The notes beneath the pieces were generated by a model that had not been told where the DNA came from, did no database searches, and was given only the letters and a program-made list of their open reading frames with translations. A stretch of DNA of 11,827 nucleotides from Bacteroidales bacterium (GTDB taxonomy: Bacteria; Bacteroidota; Bacteroidia; Bacteroidales; UBA932). A program made the position numbers and the translations under genes. The first letter of the stretch is position 1, and every line of letters begins with the position of its first letter. The DNA lies in NCBI GenBank assembly GCA_017548445.1, contig JAFYZZ010000051.1, positions 1-11,827 on the forward strand. The letters run 5' to 3'. Of this stretch, positions 1 through 7,219 are shown piece after piece.

Positions 1-327
1 GACCTCAGGGCGCTTTACTTCAAAGATGTTGATCTGGACATCCTTCTTGGTCACCTTCTTGAGTTCTTCCTTCAGTTTGTCCACTTCCTGACCACCTTTA
101 CCAATGATCACACCCGGACGGGCGGCATGGATGGTGACAGTGATGAGCTTGAGGGTGCGCTCAATGATGATGCGGGAGAGGCTGGCTTTTGCCAGACGGC
201 TGCCCAGATACTTGCGGATCTCGTAGTCTTCGGCGATTTTCTCTGCATAGTTACCGCCTACCCAGTTGGAGTCCCAACCACGGGTGATACCGATTCGGTT
301 GCTGATAGGATTAGTTTTCTGACCCAT
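1..327 (-). CDS. rpsC: 30S ribosomal protein S3 (uS3), 5' part, cut by window edge
   Basis: This is the first 109 codons of uS3, a small-subunit head protein that binds 16S rRNA near the mRNA entry tunnel. The product begins [20 protein letters not shown], the usual Bacteroidota N-terminus, and contains the type II KH domain with its GxxG loop (VIIGKGGQE) near residues 90-98. The reading frame is open to base 1, so the C-terminal half lies outside the window. The ATG at 327 is 3 bases after the rplV stop codon, so the pair is very likely translationally coupled. A GGAGG at 336-340, lying inside the end of rplV, sits 8 bases upstream of this start. It is the seventh gene of the rplC-to-rpsC run. 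Confidence 0.97.
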   Translation of the reverse strand, partial: MGQKTNPISNRIGITRGWDSNWVGGNYAEKIAEDYEIRKYLGSRLAKASLSRIIIERTLKLITVTIHAARPGVIIGKGGQEVDKLKEELKKVTKKDVQINIFEVKRPEV

Positions 328-330
328 AGT

Positions 331-744
331 TTATTCCTCCACTGCTTTTTTGACGTCCAGGATAATGGTAACGTGGTTGGAACGCTTGCGGATGCGACCG
401 GCACGGCCCTGCGGGCACGGACGGATGCGCTTCAGCGTGCGGCCTTCGTCGACCATGATGGTCTTGACGTACACGTTGCCGTTGTCCAGTTCTTTGCTCT
501 GCTCCGGGTTCTTGGCTTCCCAGTTGGCGATGGCGCTGCGGAGCAGCTTCTCCAGACGCACGGAAGCCTCACGCTTCGAGAACTTCAACAGATCGAGAGC
601 GCGGTTGACCTCGACACCACGGACGGTGTCGGCCACCAGACGCATCTTGCGGGGAGAGGTGGGGACGTCATTCAGCTTGGCAACAGCTGTAACCTTCTTC
701 GCCTCCTTGAGGCGCTCGGCCATAAGTCTTTTACGCTTTCCCAT
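331..744 (-). CDS. rplV: 50S ribosomal protein L22 (uL22)
   Basis: The 137-residue product is uL22, which binds 23S rRNA and lines the peptide exit tunnel with its long beta-hairpin. The conserved core [17 protein letters not shown] is near residues 27-43, and the hairpin/tail region [20 protein letters not shown] is near residues 108-127. I chose the ATG at 744 because family members start with a short basic stretch like [15 protein letters not shown]; an internal ATG at codon 8 is possible but less likely. The gene lies 5 bases after rpsS and 3 bases before rpsC. No clear Shine-Dalgarno motif precedes it. The acidic end AVEE carries the GGAGG used by rpsC. Confidence 0.97.
   Translation of the reverse strand: MGKRKRLMAERLKEAKKVTAVAKLNDVPTSPRKMRLVADTVRGVEVNRALDLLKFSKREASVRLEKLLRSAIANWEAKNPEQSKELDNGNVYVKTIMVDEGRTLKRIRPCPQGRAGRIRKRSNHVTIILDVKKAVEE
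336..340 (-). promoter_or_regulatory. Shine-Dalgarno-like GGAGG before rpsC
   Basis: On the minus strand GGAGG lies 8 bases before the rpsC ATG, inside the last codons of rplV. The spacing is ideal for pairing with the 16S rRNA 3' end. It is notable because Bacteroidota generally make little use of such motifs; see also the sites before rplB and rplD. Confidence 0.55.
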
Positions 745-749
745 AGTGA

Positions 750-1022
750 TTACTTCTTATTGTTACCTGAATGACCTCTAAAGTTGCGGGTAGGGGCGAA
801 TTCGCCCAGCTTGTGACCGACCATCTGCTCGGTGACGTACACAGGGATGAACTTGTTCCCGTTGTGAACGGCGATCGTATGGCCGATAAAGTCAGGAGAG
901 ATCATGCTGGCACGAGACCAGGTCTTGACCACTTCCTTCTTCTTGCTACCATCATTCATAGCAAGAACTCTCTTCTCCAGGGCTTCCTGGATATAGGGAC
1001 CTTTTCTTAAAGAACGACTCAT
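750..1022 (-). CDS. rpsS: 30S ribosomal protein S19 (uS19)
   Basis: The 90-residue product is uS19, a head protein of the small subunit that works with uS13 at the intersubunit bridge near the A-site tRNA. It has the family start [11 protein letters not shown], the central [22 protein letters not shown] and the C-terminal [17 protein letters not shown]. The length matches the family. It lies 21 bases after rplB and 5 bases before rplV, in the standard S10-cluster order. There is no strong Shine-Dalgarno motif; the upstream bases read TTTTGAGATT before the ATG. Confidence 0.98.
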   Translation of the reverse strand: MSRSLRKGPYIQEALEKRVLAMNDGSKKKEVVKTWSRASMISPDFIGHTIAVHNGNKFIPVYVTEQMVGHKLGEFAPTRNFRGHSGNNKK

Positions 1023-1043
1023 AATCTCAAAAGTTTATTCCTG

Positions 1044-1868
1044 TTATTTCTTTCTTCTCTCAATGATGAACTTGTTGGAAGATGCCTTCGGATTACGCGT
1101 CTTGTAGCCCTTTGCAGGCAGACCCTTACGGGAACGCGGATGTCCACCGGAAGCGCGACCTTCACCACCACCCATCGGGTGATCGTGCGGGTTCATCACG
1201 ACACCACGGTTGTGCGGGCGCTTGCCCAGCCAGCGACGACGGCCGGCCTTACCGTGGCTCTCCAGGTTGTGATCGGTATTCGACACCTCGCCGACGGTAG
1301 CGCGGCAGGAAACGAGCACCATGCGGGTCTCGCCCGAAGGCAGACGGAGCACGGCGTGGTTGCCTTCGCGGGCGGCCAGCTGAGCGAACGTACCGGCGGA
1401 GCGGGCCATTGCGGCGCCCTGGCCGGGACGGAGCTCGATGCAGTGCACGAGGGTACCGACAGGAATTTCGCTGAGCGGGAGGCAGTTGCCGACTTCCGGA
1501 GCGACGCCGCTACCGGAGGCGATCACCTGACCTACCTTGAGTCCTTTCGGAGCGATGATATATCTCTTCTCTCCGTCTTCATACTGCACGAGGGCGATGC
1601 GGGCGCTGCGGTTCGGATCATACTCGATGGTCAGGACCGTTGCGGTGCACTCGTCCTTGGCGCGGCGGAAGTCGATGATACGGTACATTCTCTTGTGACC
1701 GCCACCGATGTAACGCACGGTCATCTGACCGGTGTTGTTACGACCGCCGGAGCTCTTGAGAGGCTCACACAATGATTTCTGGGGTTTCTTAGCGGTGATC
1801 TCCTCGAAGGTGCTGATCACTTTATTACGCTGACCGGGGGTAACCGGTTTGAATTTTCTTACTGCCAT
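1044..1868 (-). CDS. rplB: 50S ribosomal protein L2 (uL2)
   Basis: The 274-residue product is uL2, a primary 23S rRNA binder close to the peptidyl-transferase centre and needed for subunit association. It starts [15 protein letters not shown] and contains the RNA-binding core with [15 protein letters not shown] near residues 55-69. It ends with the highly conserved C-terminal loop [19 protein letters not shown], followed by the basic tail. The usual residue between NP and DHP is Val; here it is His, a minor variation. An AAGGGAGGGACAGACA leader places GGAGG 8 bases before the ATG. The gene is 14 bases after rplW. Length and order are as expected. Confidence 0.98.
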   Translation of the reverse strand: MAVRKFKPVTPGQRNKVISTFEEITAKKPQKSLCEPLKSSGGRNNTGQMTVRYIGGGHKRMYRIIDFRRAKDECTATVLTIEYDPNRSARIALVQYEDGEKRYIIAPKGLKVGQVIASGSGVAPEVGNCLPLSEIPVGTLVHCIELRPGQGAAMARSAGTFAQLAAREGNHAVLRLPSGETRMVLVSCRATVGEVSNTDHNLESHGKAGRRRWLGKRPHNRGVVMNPHDHPMGGGEGRASGGHPRSRKGLPAKGYKTRNPKASSNKFIIERRKK

Positions 1869-1876
1869 TGTCTGTC

Positions 1877-1881
1877 CCTCC
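1877..1881 (-). promoter_or_regulatory. Shine-Dalgarno-like GGAGG before rplB
   Basis: In the 14-base rplW-rplB gap, the minus strand reads GGGAGGGACAGACA directly before the ATG. GGAGG is 8 bases from the start codon. Unlike the rpsC and rplD sites it does not overlap coding sequence, so codon content does not explain it. Confidence 0.6.
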
Positions 1882-1882
1882 C

Positions 1883-2173
1883 TTAAATGTTAGCGTAGAA
1901 ATCAATCTTGTCATCACCGGCGAGGGTGATGTACGCTTTCTTGAAGTGATTCATCCGGCCGCGGAGCAGACCCGCCTTGGTGTAGCGGCTCTTGCGCTTG
2001 CCGTGATAGTTCACCGTATTGACATCGGCCACGGAGACATTGTACATCTTCTCCACAGCCTCTTTGATCTGAAGTTTGTTGGCCTTACGATCTACGATAA
2101 AGCCGTAACGGTTCAACTTTTCGCCCTGATCCGTCAACTTCTCTGTAACGATTGGCTTAATGATAATTCCCAT
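1883..2173 (-). CDS. rplW: 50S ribosomal protein L23 (uL23)
   Basis: The 96-residue product is uL23, located at the peptide exit tunnel, where it serves as a docking site for trigger factor and SRP. Recognisable features are the N-terminal [20 protein letters not shown], the segment [20 protein letters not shown] and the [20 protein letters not shown] region, which are typical of Bacteroidota L23. The ATG at 2173 is 12 bases after the rplD stop codon. The leader is AAGTACACGAAG, with no strong Shine-Dalgarno. The gene sits between rplD and rplB as in the classic S10 operon. Confidence 0.97.
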   Translation of the reverse strand: MGIIIKPIVTEKLTDQGEKLNRYGFIVDRKANKLQIKEAVEKMYNVSVADVNTVNYHGKRKSRYTKAGLLRGRMNHFKKAYITLAGDDKIDFYANI

Positions 2174-2185
2174 CTTCGTGTACTT

Positions 2186-2815
2186 TTAGCGCATGTTCCT
2201 CTCGGCGAGGATGTCCTGCACGCCGTCCACGAGCACCAGGGTGTTGGCGTTCATGATGGCGTAGGTGTTGATCTCGTCAACGGAGAGGACATTCACCTGC
2301 GGAAGGTTGCGGGATGAAAGATAGATGTTGGTCGAGTTCTGCGGAAGCACGTAGAGGACCTTGCGGTCGCCGGCCTTGATGGCGTTGTTGATGGCGAGCA
2401 GCTCCTTGGTCTTCGGGGCGTCCATGGTGAACGGCTCGAGAATGATGATGGCATTCTCCTGGGCCTTGTAAGTCAGCGCGGACTTGCGGGCGAGAGCCTT
2501 GACCTTCTTGTTCAACTTGTTATGATAGAAACGCGGGGTGGGACCGAACACGCGGCCGCCGCCGACGAAGATGTTCGCCTTGAGGGAACCGTGGCGTGCG
2601 CCGCCGCCGCCCTTCTGACGACCGAGTTTCTTGGTGCTGTGCGCGATCTCGCTGCGATCCTTGGTCTTGGCGTTGCCGTGACGCTGGTTGGCGAGGTACT
2701 GGATGACGTCAAGATAGACGGCGTGGTCGTTGGGCTCAATGCCGAAGACCTGCTCCTCGAGCGTCACTTTCTTGCCGGACTTGGAGCCGTCAATTTTCAA
2801 AACTTCTAATTCCAT
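2186..2815 (-). CDS. rplD: 50S ribosomal protein L4 (uL4)
   Basis: The 209-residue product is uL4, which binds 23S rRNA and extends a loop into the exit tunnel. In E. coli L4 also represses its own S10 operon. It begins MELEVLKIDGSKSGKKV; the tunnel loop is GRQKGGGGARHGSLKANIF followed by GGGRVFGPTPR, the glycine-rich form usual in Bacteroidota. The C-terminal part carries NLPQVNVLSVDEINTYAIMN and ends in AERNMR. It lies 4 bases after rplC. If an E. coli-like feedback loop exists here, its target cannot sit just upstream of rpsJ in the same transcript as rplD, because the cluster is split. The short rplC leader would be the place to look. Confidence 0.97.
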   Translation of the reverse strand: MELEVLKIDGSKSGKKVTLEEQVFGIEPNDHAVYLDVIQYLANQRHGNAKTKDRSEIAHSTKKLGRQKGGGGARHGSLKANIFVGGGRVFGPTPRFYHNKLNKKVKALARKSALTYKAQENAIIILEPFTMDAPKTKELLAINNAIKAGDRKVLYVLPQNSTNIYLSSRNLPQVNVLSVDEINTYAIMNANTLVLVDGVQDILAERNMR

Positions 2816-2819
2816 AACG

Positions 2820-3446
2820 CTATGCCTCCAAAATTACATAAGAACCCTTGGCTCCGGGAACGGAACCCTTGACGACGATGAGATTGTTCTCAGGGAGCAC
2901 CTTGAGCACCTGCAGGTTCTCGACCTTGACGCGCTCGTTGCCCATATGGCCAGCCATACGCATACCGGGGAGGACGCGGGACGGCCAGGAGGATGCACCC
3001 ATGGAACCAGGGTGACGCAGACGGTTGTGCTGGCCGTGGGTCTGTCCGCCGACGCCGGCGAAATGATGACGGTGCACAACGCCCTGGAAACCCTTACCCT
3101 TAGAGGTACCGATCACATCCACGAACTTGACATCCTCGGTGAAGATGTCGGCGACCGTGAACGTGTCTCCGAGTTTCAGCTCTCCGGCGAAGTCGGCCTT
3201 GAACTCGACCAACTTGCGCTTGGGAGTGGTTCCTGCCTTTTTGAAATGCCCCATGAGAGGCGCGCTGGTGTGCTTTTCGGTGGTTTCGTCATAGGCAAGC
3301 TGTACAGCGGCATAACCATCTTTCTCAACTGTACGCAGCTGCGTAACGACGCACGGACCAGCCTCGATGACGGTGCACGGCAGGTTCTTGCCGTCGGCAC
3401 CGAAAACGGAAGTCATTCCGATTTTCTTTCCAATTAATCCAGGCAT
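2820..3446 (-). CDS. rplC: 50S ribosomal protein L3 (uL3)
   Basis: The 208-residue product is uL3, an early-assembly 23S rRNA binder whose loop reaches the peptidyl-transferase centre. It starts [20 protein letters not shown]. The conserved central part includes [19 protein letters not shown] near residues 133-151 and [17 protein letters not shown] near residues 154-170, followed by [13 protein letters not shown]. Length is normal. It is the first gene of its transcript here: upstream lies a strong Bacteroidota promoter (3507-3537) and not rpsJ, which is about 5.6 kb away. The stop is TAG, 4 bases before rplD. The leader is A/T-rich, with no Shine-Dalgarno. Confidence 0.98.
   Translation of the reverse strand: MPGLIGKKIGMTSVFGADGKNLPCTVIEAGPCVVTQLRTVEKDGYAAVQLAYDETTEKHTSAPLMGHFKKAGTTPKRKLVEFKADFAGELKLGDTFTVADIFTEDVKFVDVIGTSKGKGFQGVVHRHHFAGVGGQTHGQHNRLRHPGSMGASSWPSRVLPGMRMAGHMGNERVKVENLQVLKVLPENNLIVVKGSVPGAKGSYVILEA
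2825..2829 (-). promoter_or_regulatory. Shine-Dalgarno-like GGAGG before rplD
   Basis: On the minus strand TTGGAGGCATAGCGTT precedes the rplD ATG, with GGAGG 9 bases from the start. It overlaps the last codons of rplC (Leu-Glu-Ala-stop), so coding content could explain part of it. Confidence 0.5.
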
Positions 3447-3500
3447 TGGTTTGTTAATTAATTGTTTATAAATACTTTATGAGTTTCCGCGCATTTTTGC
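3447..3500 (-). promoter_or_regulatory. A/T-rich 5' leader of the rplC transcript
   Basis: This is the predicted untranslated leader between the rplC promoter and ATG. It begins with a small CCGC/GCGG hairpin around an A-rich loop. It then holds the palindromes TTTATAAA and TTAATTAA and ends ACAAACC before the ATG. I do not recognise a known ribosomal-protein leader structure. It is the natural candidate site for any feedback control by L4 or another product, but the sequence does not demonstrate one. Confidence 0.4.
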
Positions 3501-3506
3501 GGGCTG

Positions 3507-3537
3507 CAAATATACAACTATTTTCTCAAATTACAAA
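3507..3537 (-). promoter_or_regulatory. Promoter of the rplC-rplD-rplW-rplB-rpsS-rplV-rpsC transcript
   Basis: The minus strand shows TTTG (3534-3537), exactly 19 bases, then TATATTTG (3507-3514). This matches the Bacteroidota primary sigma consensus TTTG-N19-TAnnTTTG perfectly. The predicted start is near 3500, giving a leader of about 50 bases before the rplC ATG at 3446. The promoter supplies the S10 half of the ribosomal cluster, which is cut off from rpsJ in this genome. Confidence 0.9.
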
Positions 3538-3540
3538 CAC

Positions 3541-3569
3541 TTGATTTCCAAGAAATTCATCTATCTTTG
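3541..3569 (+). promoter_or_regulatory. Promoter of the dacA-mutS2-yraN-manC operon
   Basis: The plus strand has TTG (3541-3543), an 18-base spacer and TATCTTTG (3562-3569), a good match to the Bacteroidota TTTG-N19-TAnnTTTG promoter. The predicted start is near 3575, leaving only about 14 untranslated bases before the dacA ATG at 3589. Its -33 element is 3 bases from the -33 element of the opposite-facing rplC promoter. Confidence 0.8.
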
Positions 3570-3588
3570 TAAAGTAATTCGTTTGAAG

Positions 3589-4374
3589 ATGTTGGATTTT
3601 CTGCGTTTTTCCTGGATAGACATCCTGGACATCCTGCTGGTGGCCGCGATCATCTACCTGTTGTTCAGGTGGATCAGGGGCTCCACAGCCATCAACATCT
3701 TCATCGCCATCATCATCGTGCTCGTCGTCCGCGTGATCGCGGAAGCCGTCGGCATGAAGATGATTTCCTCCCTGCTGGGCACGCTCATCGACATGGGCGC
3801 CATCGCGCTCGTCATCATCTTCCAGCCGGAGGTGCGCCGCTTCCTGAGTTCGCTGGGCCGCAAGGCCGGCACCACGCTCGAGCGGCAGACCTTCCTGCAG
3901 CGCATCTTCCCCGCCTGGCGGGACCGCCAGATGGACACGCACGCCATGCAGGAGATCACCGAAGCCTGCCGGGAAATGTCCACGCTCAAGCAGGGCGCGC
4001 TCATCCTGATCCAGCGCAAGAATTCCCTCGAAGACATCATCGCCACCGGCGACCGCCTGGACGCCGAGGTCGGACGCCGCCTGATCATGAACATCTTCTT
4101 CAAGAATTCGCCCCTGCACGACGGGGCGATGATCATCAGCGACAACCGTATCGTGGCGGCCCGCTGCACGCTCCCGATTACGGAGCGCACGGACCTGCCC
4201 GCCCGCTACGGGATGCGGCACAAGGCCGCCATCGGCATCTCCGAACAGTGCGATGTGGACGTGATCGTTGTCAGCGAGGAGACGGGCGGCATCTCGCTCG
4301 TCCGCGGCGGCCTGATTACCGCCATCGACTCCATCAACACCCTGAACCTATTGCTCGGAGAGAAGACTGAATGA
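3589..4374 (+). CDS. dacA: Membrane diadenylate cyclase, CdaA/DacA type (c-di-AMP synthase)
   Basis: The 261-residue protein joins two ATP molecules into c-di-AMP, a second messenger for potassium, osmotic and cell-wall balance. Three hydrophobic segments (about residues 10-27, 33-51 and 59-78) are followed by FQPEVRRFL and the cytoplasmic DAC domain. The DGA motif is at 178-180 (LHDGAMIISDN). The second motif, normally RHR, reads Arg210-His211-Lys212 (YGMRHKAAIGIS). The SEETGGIS stretch follows. I chose the ATG at 3589: the frame stays open back to a TTG at 3541, but that TTG is part of the promoter and would not be transcribed. The gene overlaps mutS2 by 4 bases (ATGA). Neither the regulator gene cdaR nor glmM or folP, known neighbours in other bacteria, is present here. 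Confidence 0.93.
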   Translation: MLDFLRFSWIDILDILLVAAIIYLLFRWIRGSTAINIFIAIIIVLVVRVIAEAVGMKMISSLLGTLIDMGAIALVIIFQPEVRRFLSSLGRKAGTTLERQTFLQRIFPAWRDRQMDTHAMQEITEACREMSTLKQGALILIQRKNSLEDIIATGDRLDAEVGRRLIMNIFFKNSPLHDGAMIISDNRIVAARCTLPITERTDLPARYGMRHKAAIGISEQCDVDVIVVSEETGGISLVRGGLITAIDSINTLNLLLGEKTE

Positions 4375-6833
4375 CGAACGAAAGACTGGAGAGCAAACTC
4401 GGATTCGACAAGATCCGCAAGACCATCGCCGACCGCTGCCTGACGGACTATGCCGCCGGGCGCGTCGCCGAAGAGGCGTTCAGCACCGACGCGGACATCA
4501 TCCGGCGGCGGCTCGCCCTGACGGACGAGATGCGACTGATCCTGATGTTCGAGGAAAGTTTCCCGACCACGGGCTATATCGACGCAATCCCCTTCCTGAG
4601 CGCGCTGGAGCGCGAGGGTTCGTGCATCGACGTGCTTTCGCTCGCCAAGCTCAAGACCGTTACAGACACGCTCCGCCGCATCCTGCATTTCTTCAGCAGC
4701 ATCAAGGACGGCATCTATCCGCAGCTGGAGCGGCTCGCCGCGCCCGTGCGCTCCTTCCCGGAGGTGCAACGGCGCATCGAGAGCATCCTCGACAAATACG
4801 GCGAGATCAAGGATTCCGCCTCCGACCGGCTCTTCGAGATCCGGCGCGACCTGCGCAGCAAGGAAGCGGCGGTCTCCAAGCGCGCCGGCGCCATCCTGCG
4901 CCAGGCGCAGGAGGAGGGGCTGGTGGACGCCGACGCGGACGTGACCATCCGCGACGGCAAATACCTGATCCCTGTCGCCACTTCCGCCAAGCGCAAGGTG
5001 CAGGGCTTCGTCCACGACGTGTCCGCCTCCGGCAAGACCGCCTTCATCGAGCCTGCCGAAGTCATCGAGCTGGAAAACGACATCGCGGAGCTCCGCTTCG
5101 AGGAGGCGCGCGAGATCCAGAAGATCCTGTTCGAATTCACGGAGTTCCTCCGTCCCTATCTGCCGGACCTGCTGGCCGGCGCCGCCTTCATCGGCGAAGT
5201 CGATTTCCTGATGGCCAAGGCGCAGACGGCGCTCGACCTCGTGGCCGGGATGCCCGTCATCTCGGAAGACGGCAGCTTGTCGCTGCGCAAGGCGCGCCAT
5301 CCTTTATTGGAAAAGGCGCTCGCGCGCGAGGGACGCAGCATCGTCCCGCTCACGGTCACGCTCACCCCGCAGAAGCGCATCCTGCTCATCTCCGGACCCA
5401 ACGCAGGCGGCAAGTCGGTCTGTCTCAAGACCGTCGGCCTGCTGCAGTATATGTTCCAGTGGGGAATGCTCATCCCCACCTCCGAGTCCTCCGAGCTGCC
5501 GGTCTTCGACCGCATCGCGGTCAGCATCGGCGACGACCAGAACCTCGAGGACGACCTCAGCACCTACAGTTCCTTCCTCTCCGATATGCGCGACCTGCTC
5601 GCCGACGCCGGGGAGCGGACGCTGGTGCTCATCGACGAATTCGGCTCGGGCACCGAGCCCGCGGCCGGCGGCGCGATCGCCGAGGCGATCCTCGCCGAGC
5701 TCGACCGCCGCGGCGTGCGGGGCGTCATCACCACGCACTACACCAACCTCAAGCTCTACGCCTCCGGCGCGGACACGCACGTGATCAACGGCGCGATGCT
5801 CTATGACGCCGCCAGGATCGCCCCGATGTTCCAGCTGGAGATCGGCCTGCCGGGCAACTCCTTCGCCTTCGAGCTGGCGCGCAAGATGCGCCTGCCGGAG
5901 ACCATCGTCAAGGATGCCGAGGCGCGCGCCGGCGAGGAATTCGTGGGCATCGAGCGCAACCTGCGCAAGATTGCCCGCAACCGCCGCGCGCTGGACGAGA
6001 AGCTGCAGAAGATCAAGCACACCGACAAGGCCCTGGAGGGCATCACGGAGCGCTACGAGAAGGAGCTGGAGGACATCCGCAAGCAGAAGAAGGCCATCCT
6101 CGACGAAGCCCGTCAGGAGGCCGAACAGATCGTCAAGGGCGCGGGCAAGCAGGTCGAAAAGACCATCCGCGACATCCGCGAGGCCCAGGCCGGCAAGGAG
6201 CAGACCAAAGCCGCCCGCCAGGAGCTGCAGGGCTTCCTGGGTGCGCTGGAACAGCGCAAGGCCAAGGAGAAGAAGAACCGCGATGAATACATCGACCGCA
6301 AGCTCGAGCAGCTCAAGAAACGCAAGAAGAAGGACAAGGTCGAGGCCGCGGAACCGGTCAAGGCCGCTCCGCTCAAGGTGGGCGAAAAGGTCCGCATCCT
6401 GGACAACGGCCTCGTGGGCGAGGTCGCCAAGATCAACCGCAAGGCCGTGACCGTCATCGTGGGCAACATCACCAGCACCATGGCGCCCGAGCGCGTGGAG
6501 CGCATCTCCTCGAACGAATTCCGGGAGGTGTCCCGCAAGGTGTTCTCGCCCGTCCAGCAGAAGGTGGACAGCTCCATCACCGAGCGCAAGCTCGCCTTCA
6601 AGCCGGAACTGGACATCCGCGGCGAGCGCCTCTCCGACGCCCTCGACATCGTCACGCACTACATCGACGACGCCATCATGCTCGGCATCGGCACCGTGCG
6701 CATCATCCACGGCAAGGGCACGGGCGTGCTGCGCGAAGAGATCCAGAAATACCTCCGGACCCAGCCGGGCCTGACCGTCAGCGACGAGGATATCCGCAAC
6801 GGCGGCACCGGCGTAACCATCGTCAAGCTATGA
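4371..6833 (+). CDS. mutS2: MutS2 ATPase with C-terminal Smr domain
   Basis: The 820-residue product has the full MutS2 architecture. There is a MutS-like core and lever region, then an ATPase with Walker A GPNAGGKS at 342-349 and Walker B LVLIDE at about 418-423, followed by FGSGTEP. A charged coiled coil follows at about 525-665, then a small KOW-like segment at about 669-712 (LKVGEKVRILDNGLVGEVAK). The Smr domain starts at about 747 with LDIRGER and has HGKGTG at 780-785. It lacks the mismatch-recognition N-terminal domain of MutS1. The family has been implicated in suppressing recombination (Helicobacter, Thermus) and in splitting collided ribosomes (Bacillus subtilis); which applies here is unknown. 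Start ATG overlaps the dacA stop, with GGAG 10 bases upstream. Both ATPase motifs and both Smr motifs are intact. Confidence 0.96.
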   Translation: MTNERLESKLGFDKIRKTIADRCLTDYAAGRVAEEAFSTDADIIRRRLALTDEMRLILMFEESFPTTGYIDAIPFLSALEREGSCIDVLSLAKLKTVTDTLRRILHFFSSIKDGIYPQLERLAAPVRSFPEVQRRIESILDKYGEIKDSASDRLFEIRRDLRSKEAAVSKRAGAILRQAQEEGLVDADADVTIRDGKYLIPVATSAKRKVQGFVHDVSASGKTAFIEPAEVIELENDIAELRFEEAREIQKILFEFTEFLRPYLPDLLAGAAFIGEVDFLMAKAQTALDLVAGMPVISEDGSLSLRKARHPLLEKALAREGRSIVPLTVTLTPQKRILLISGPNAGGKSVCLKTVGLLQYMFQWGMLIPTSESSELPVFDRIAVSIGDDQNLEDDLSTYSSFLSDMRDLLADAGERTLVLIDEFGSGTEPAAGGAIAEAILAELDRRGVRGVITTHYTNLKLYASGADTHVINGAMLYDAARIAPMFQLEIGLPGNSFAFELARKMRLPETIVKDAEARAGEEFVGIERNLRKIARNRRALDEKLQKIKHTDKALEGITERYEKELEDIRKQKKAILDEARQEAEQIVKGAGKQVEKTIRDIREAQAGKEQTKAARQELQGFLGALEQRKAKEKKNRDEYIDRKLEQLKKRKKKDKVEAAEPVKAAPLKVGEKVRILDNGLVGEVAKINRKAVTVIVGNITSTMAPERVERISSNEFREVSRKVFSPVQQKVDSSITERKLAFKPELDIRGERLSDALDIVTHYIDDAIMLGIGTVRIIHGKGTGVLREEIQKYLRTQPGLTVSDEDIRNGGTGVTIVKL

Positions 6834-7219
6834 GGACCGACAGACCGAGCGTAGGCCGCCGCGGCGAAGAGGAAGCCAGCAGCTATCTGGCGCGCCTGGG
6901 GCACCGCATCCTGGCGCGCAACTGGCGCAGCGGGCACCTCGAGCTCGACATCGTTTCCCTGCTGGGCAGGGAGCTCCACATCGTGGAGGTCAAGAGCCGC
7001 GTGGCGCCGGTGATGGCGGAGCCGGAGCAGAACGTCCGGCGCGACAAGCAGCGGCGGATGGTCGCCGCCGCCAACGCTTTCCTGCATTCGGCGGAGCGCA
7101 AGGAGCTCCCCGCCGACCTGGAAATCATTTTCGACGTCCTGTCCGTCGTTTTCTTCGGGAATGGCGCAGACTTTGAAATAGAATATTATCCCAACGCCTT
7201 TATACCACTTTATGCTTAA
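6830..7219 (+). CDS. yraN: YraN/UPF0102 family protein, predicted endonuclease-like fold
   Basis: The 129-residue product belongs to UPF0102 (YraN), a family with a restriction-endonuclease-like fold and no settled biological role. Visible motifs are GRRGEEEASSYL at residues 9-20, NWRSGHLELDIVS at 31-43 and IVEVKSR at 51-57. Glu14, Asp40 and Glu53-x-Lys55 form the E-D-ExK pattern of PD-(D/E)xK nucleases, so catalytic residues appear present. Length is slightly above the usual 115-125. The ATG at 6830 overlaps the mutS2 stop by 4 bases, and the end overlaps manC by 8. Pairing with MutS2 suggests, but does not show, a role in DNA or RNA processing. The last 50 bases are clearly more A/T-rich than the rest. 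Confidence 0.88.
   Translation: MRTDRPSVGRRGEEEASSYLARLGHRILARNWRSGHLELDIVSLLGRELHIVEVKSRVAPVMAEPEQNVRRDKQRRMVAAANAFLHSAERKELPADLEIIFDVLSVVFFGNGADFEIEYYPNAFIPLYA

Noticed and set aside
3541..3588. A longer dacA start at TTG 3541.
   Set aside because: This TTG is the -33 element of the dacA promoter, so it lies upstream of the transcript. ATG 3589 gives the normal CdaA length and N-terminus.
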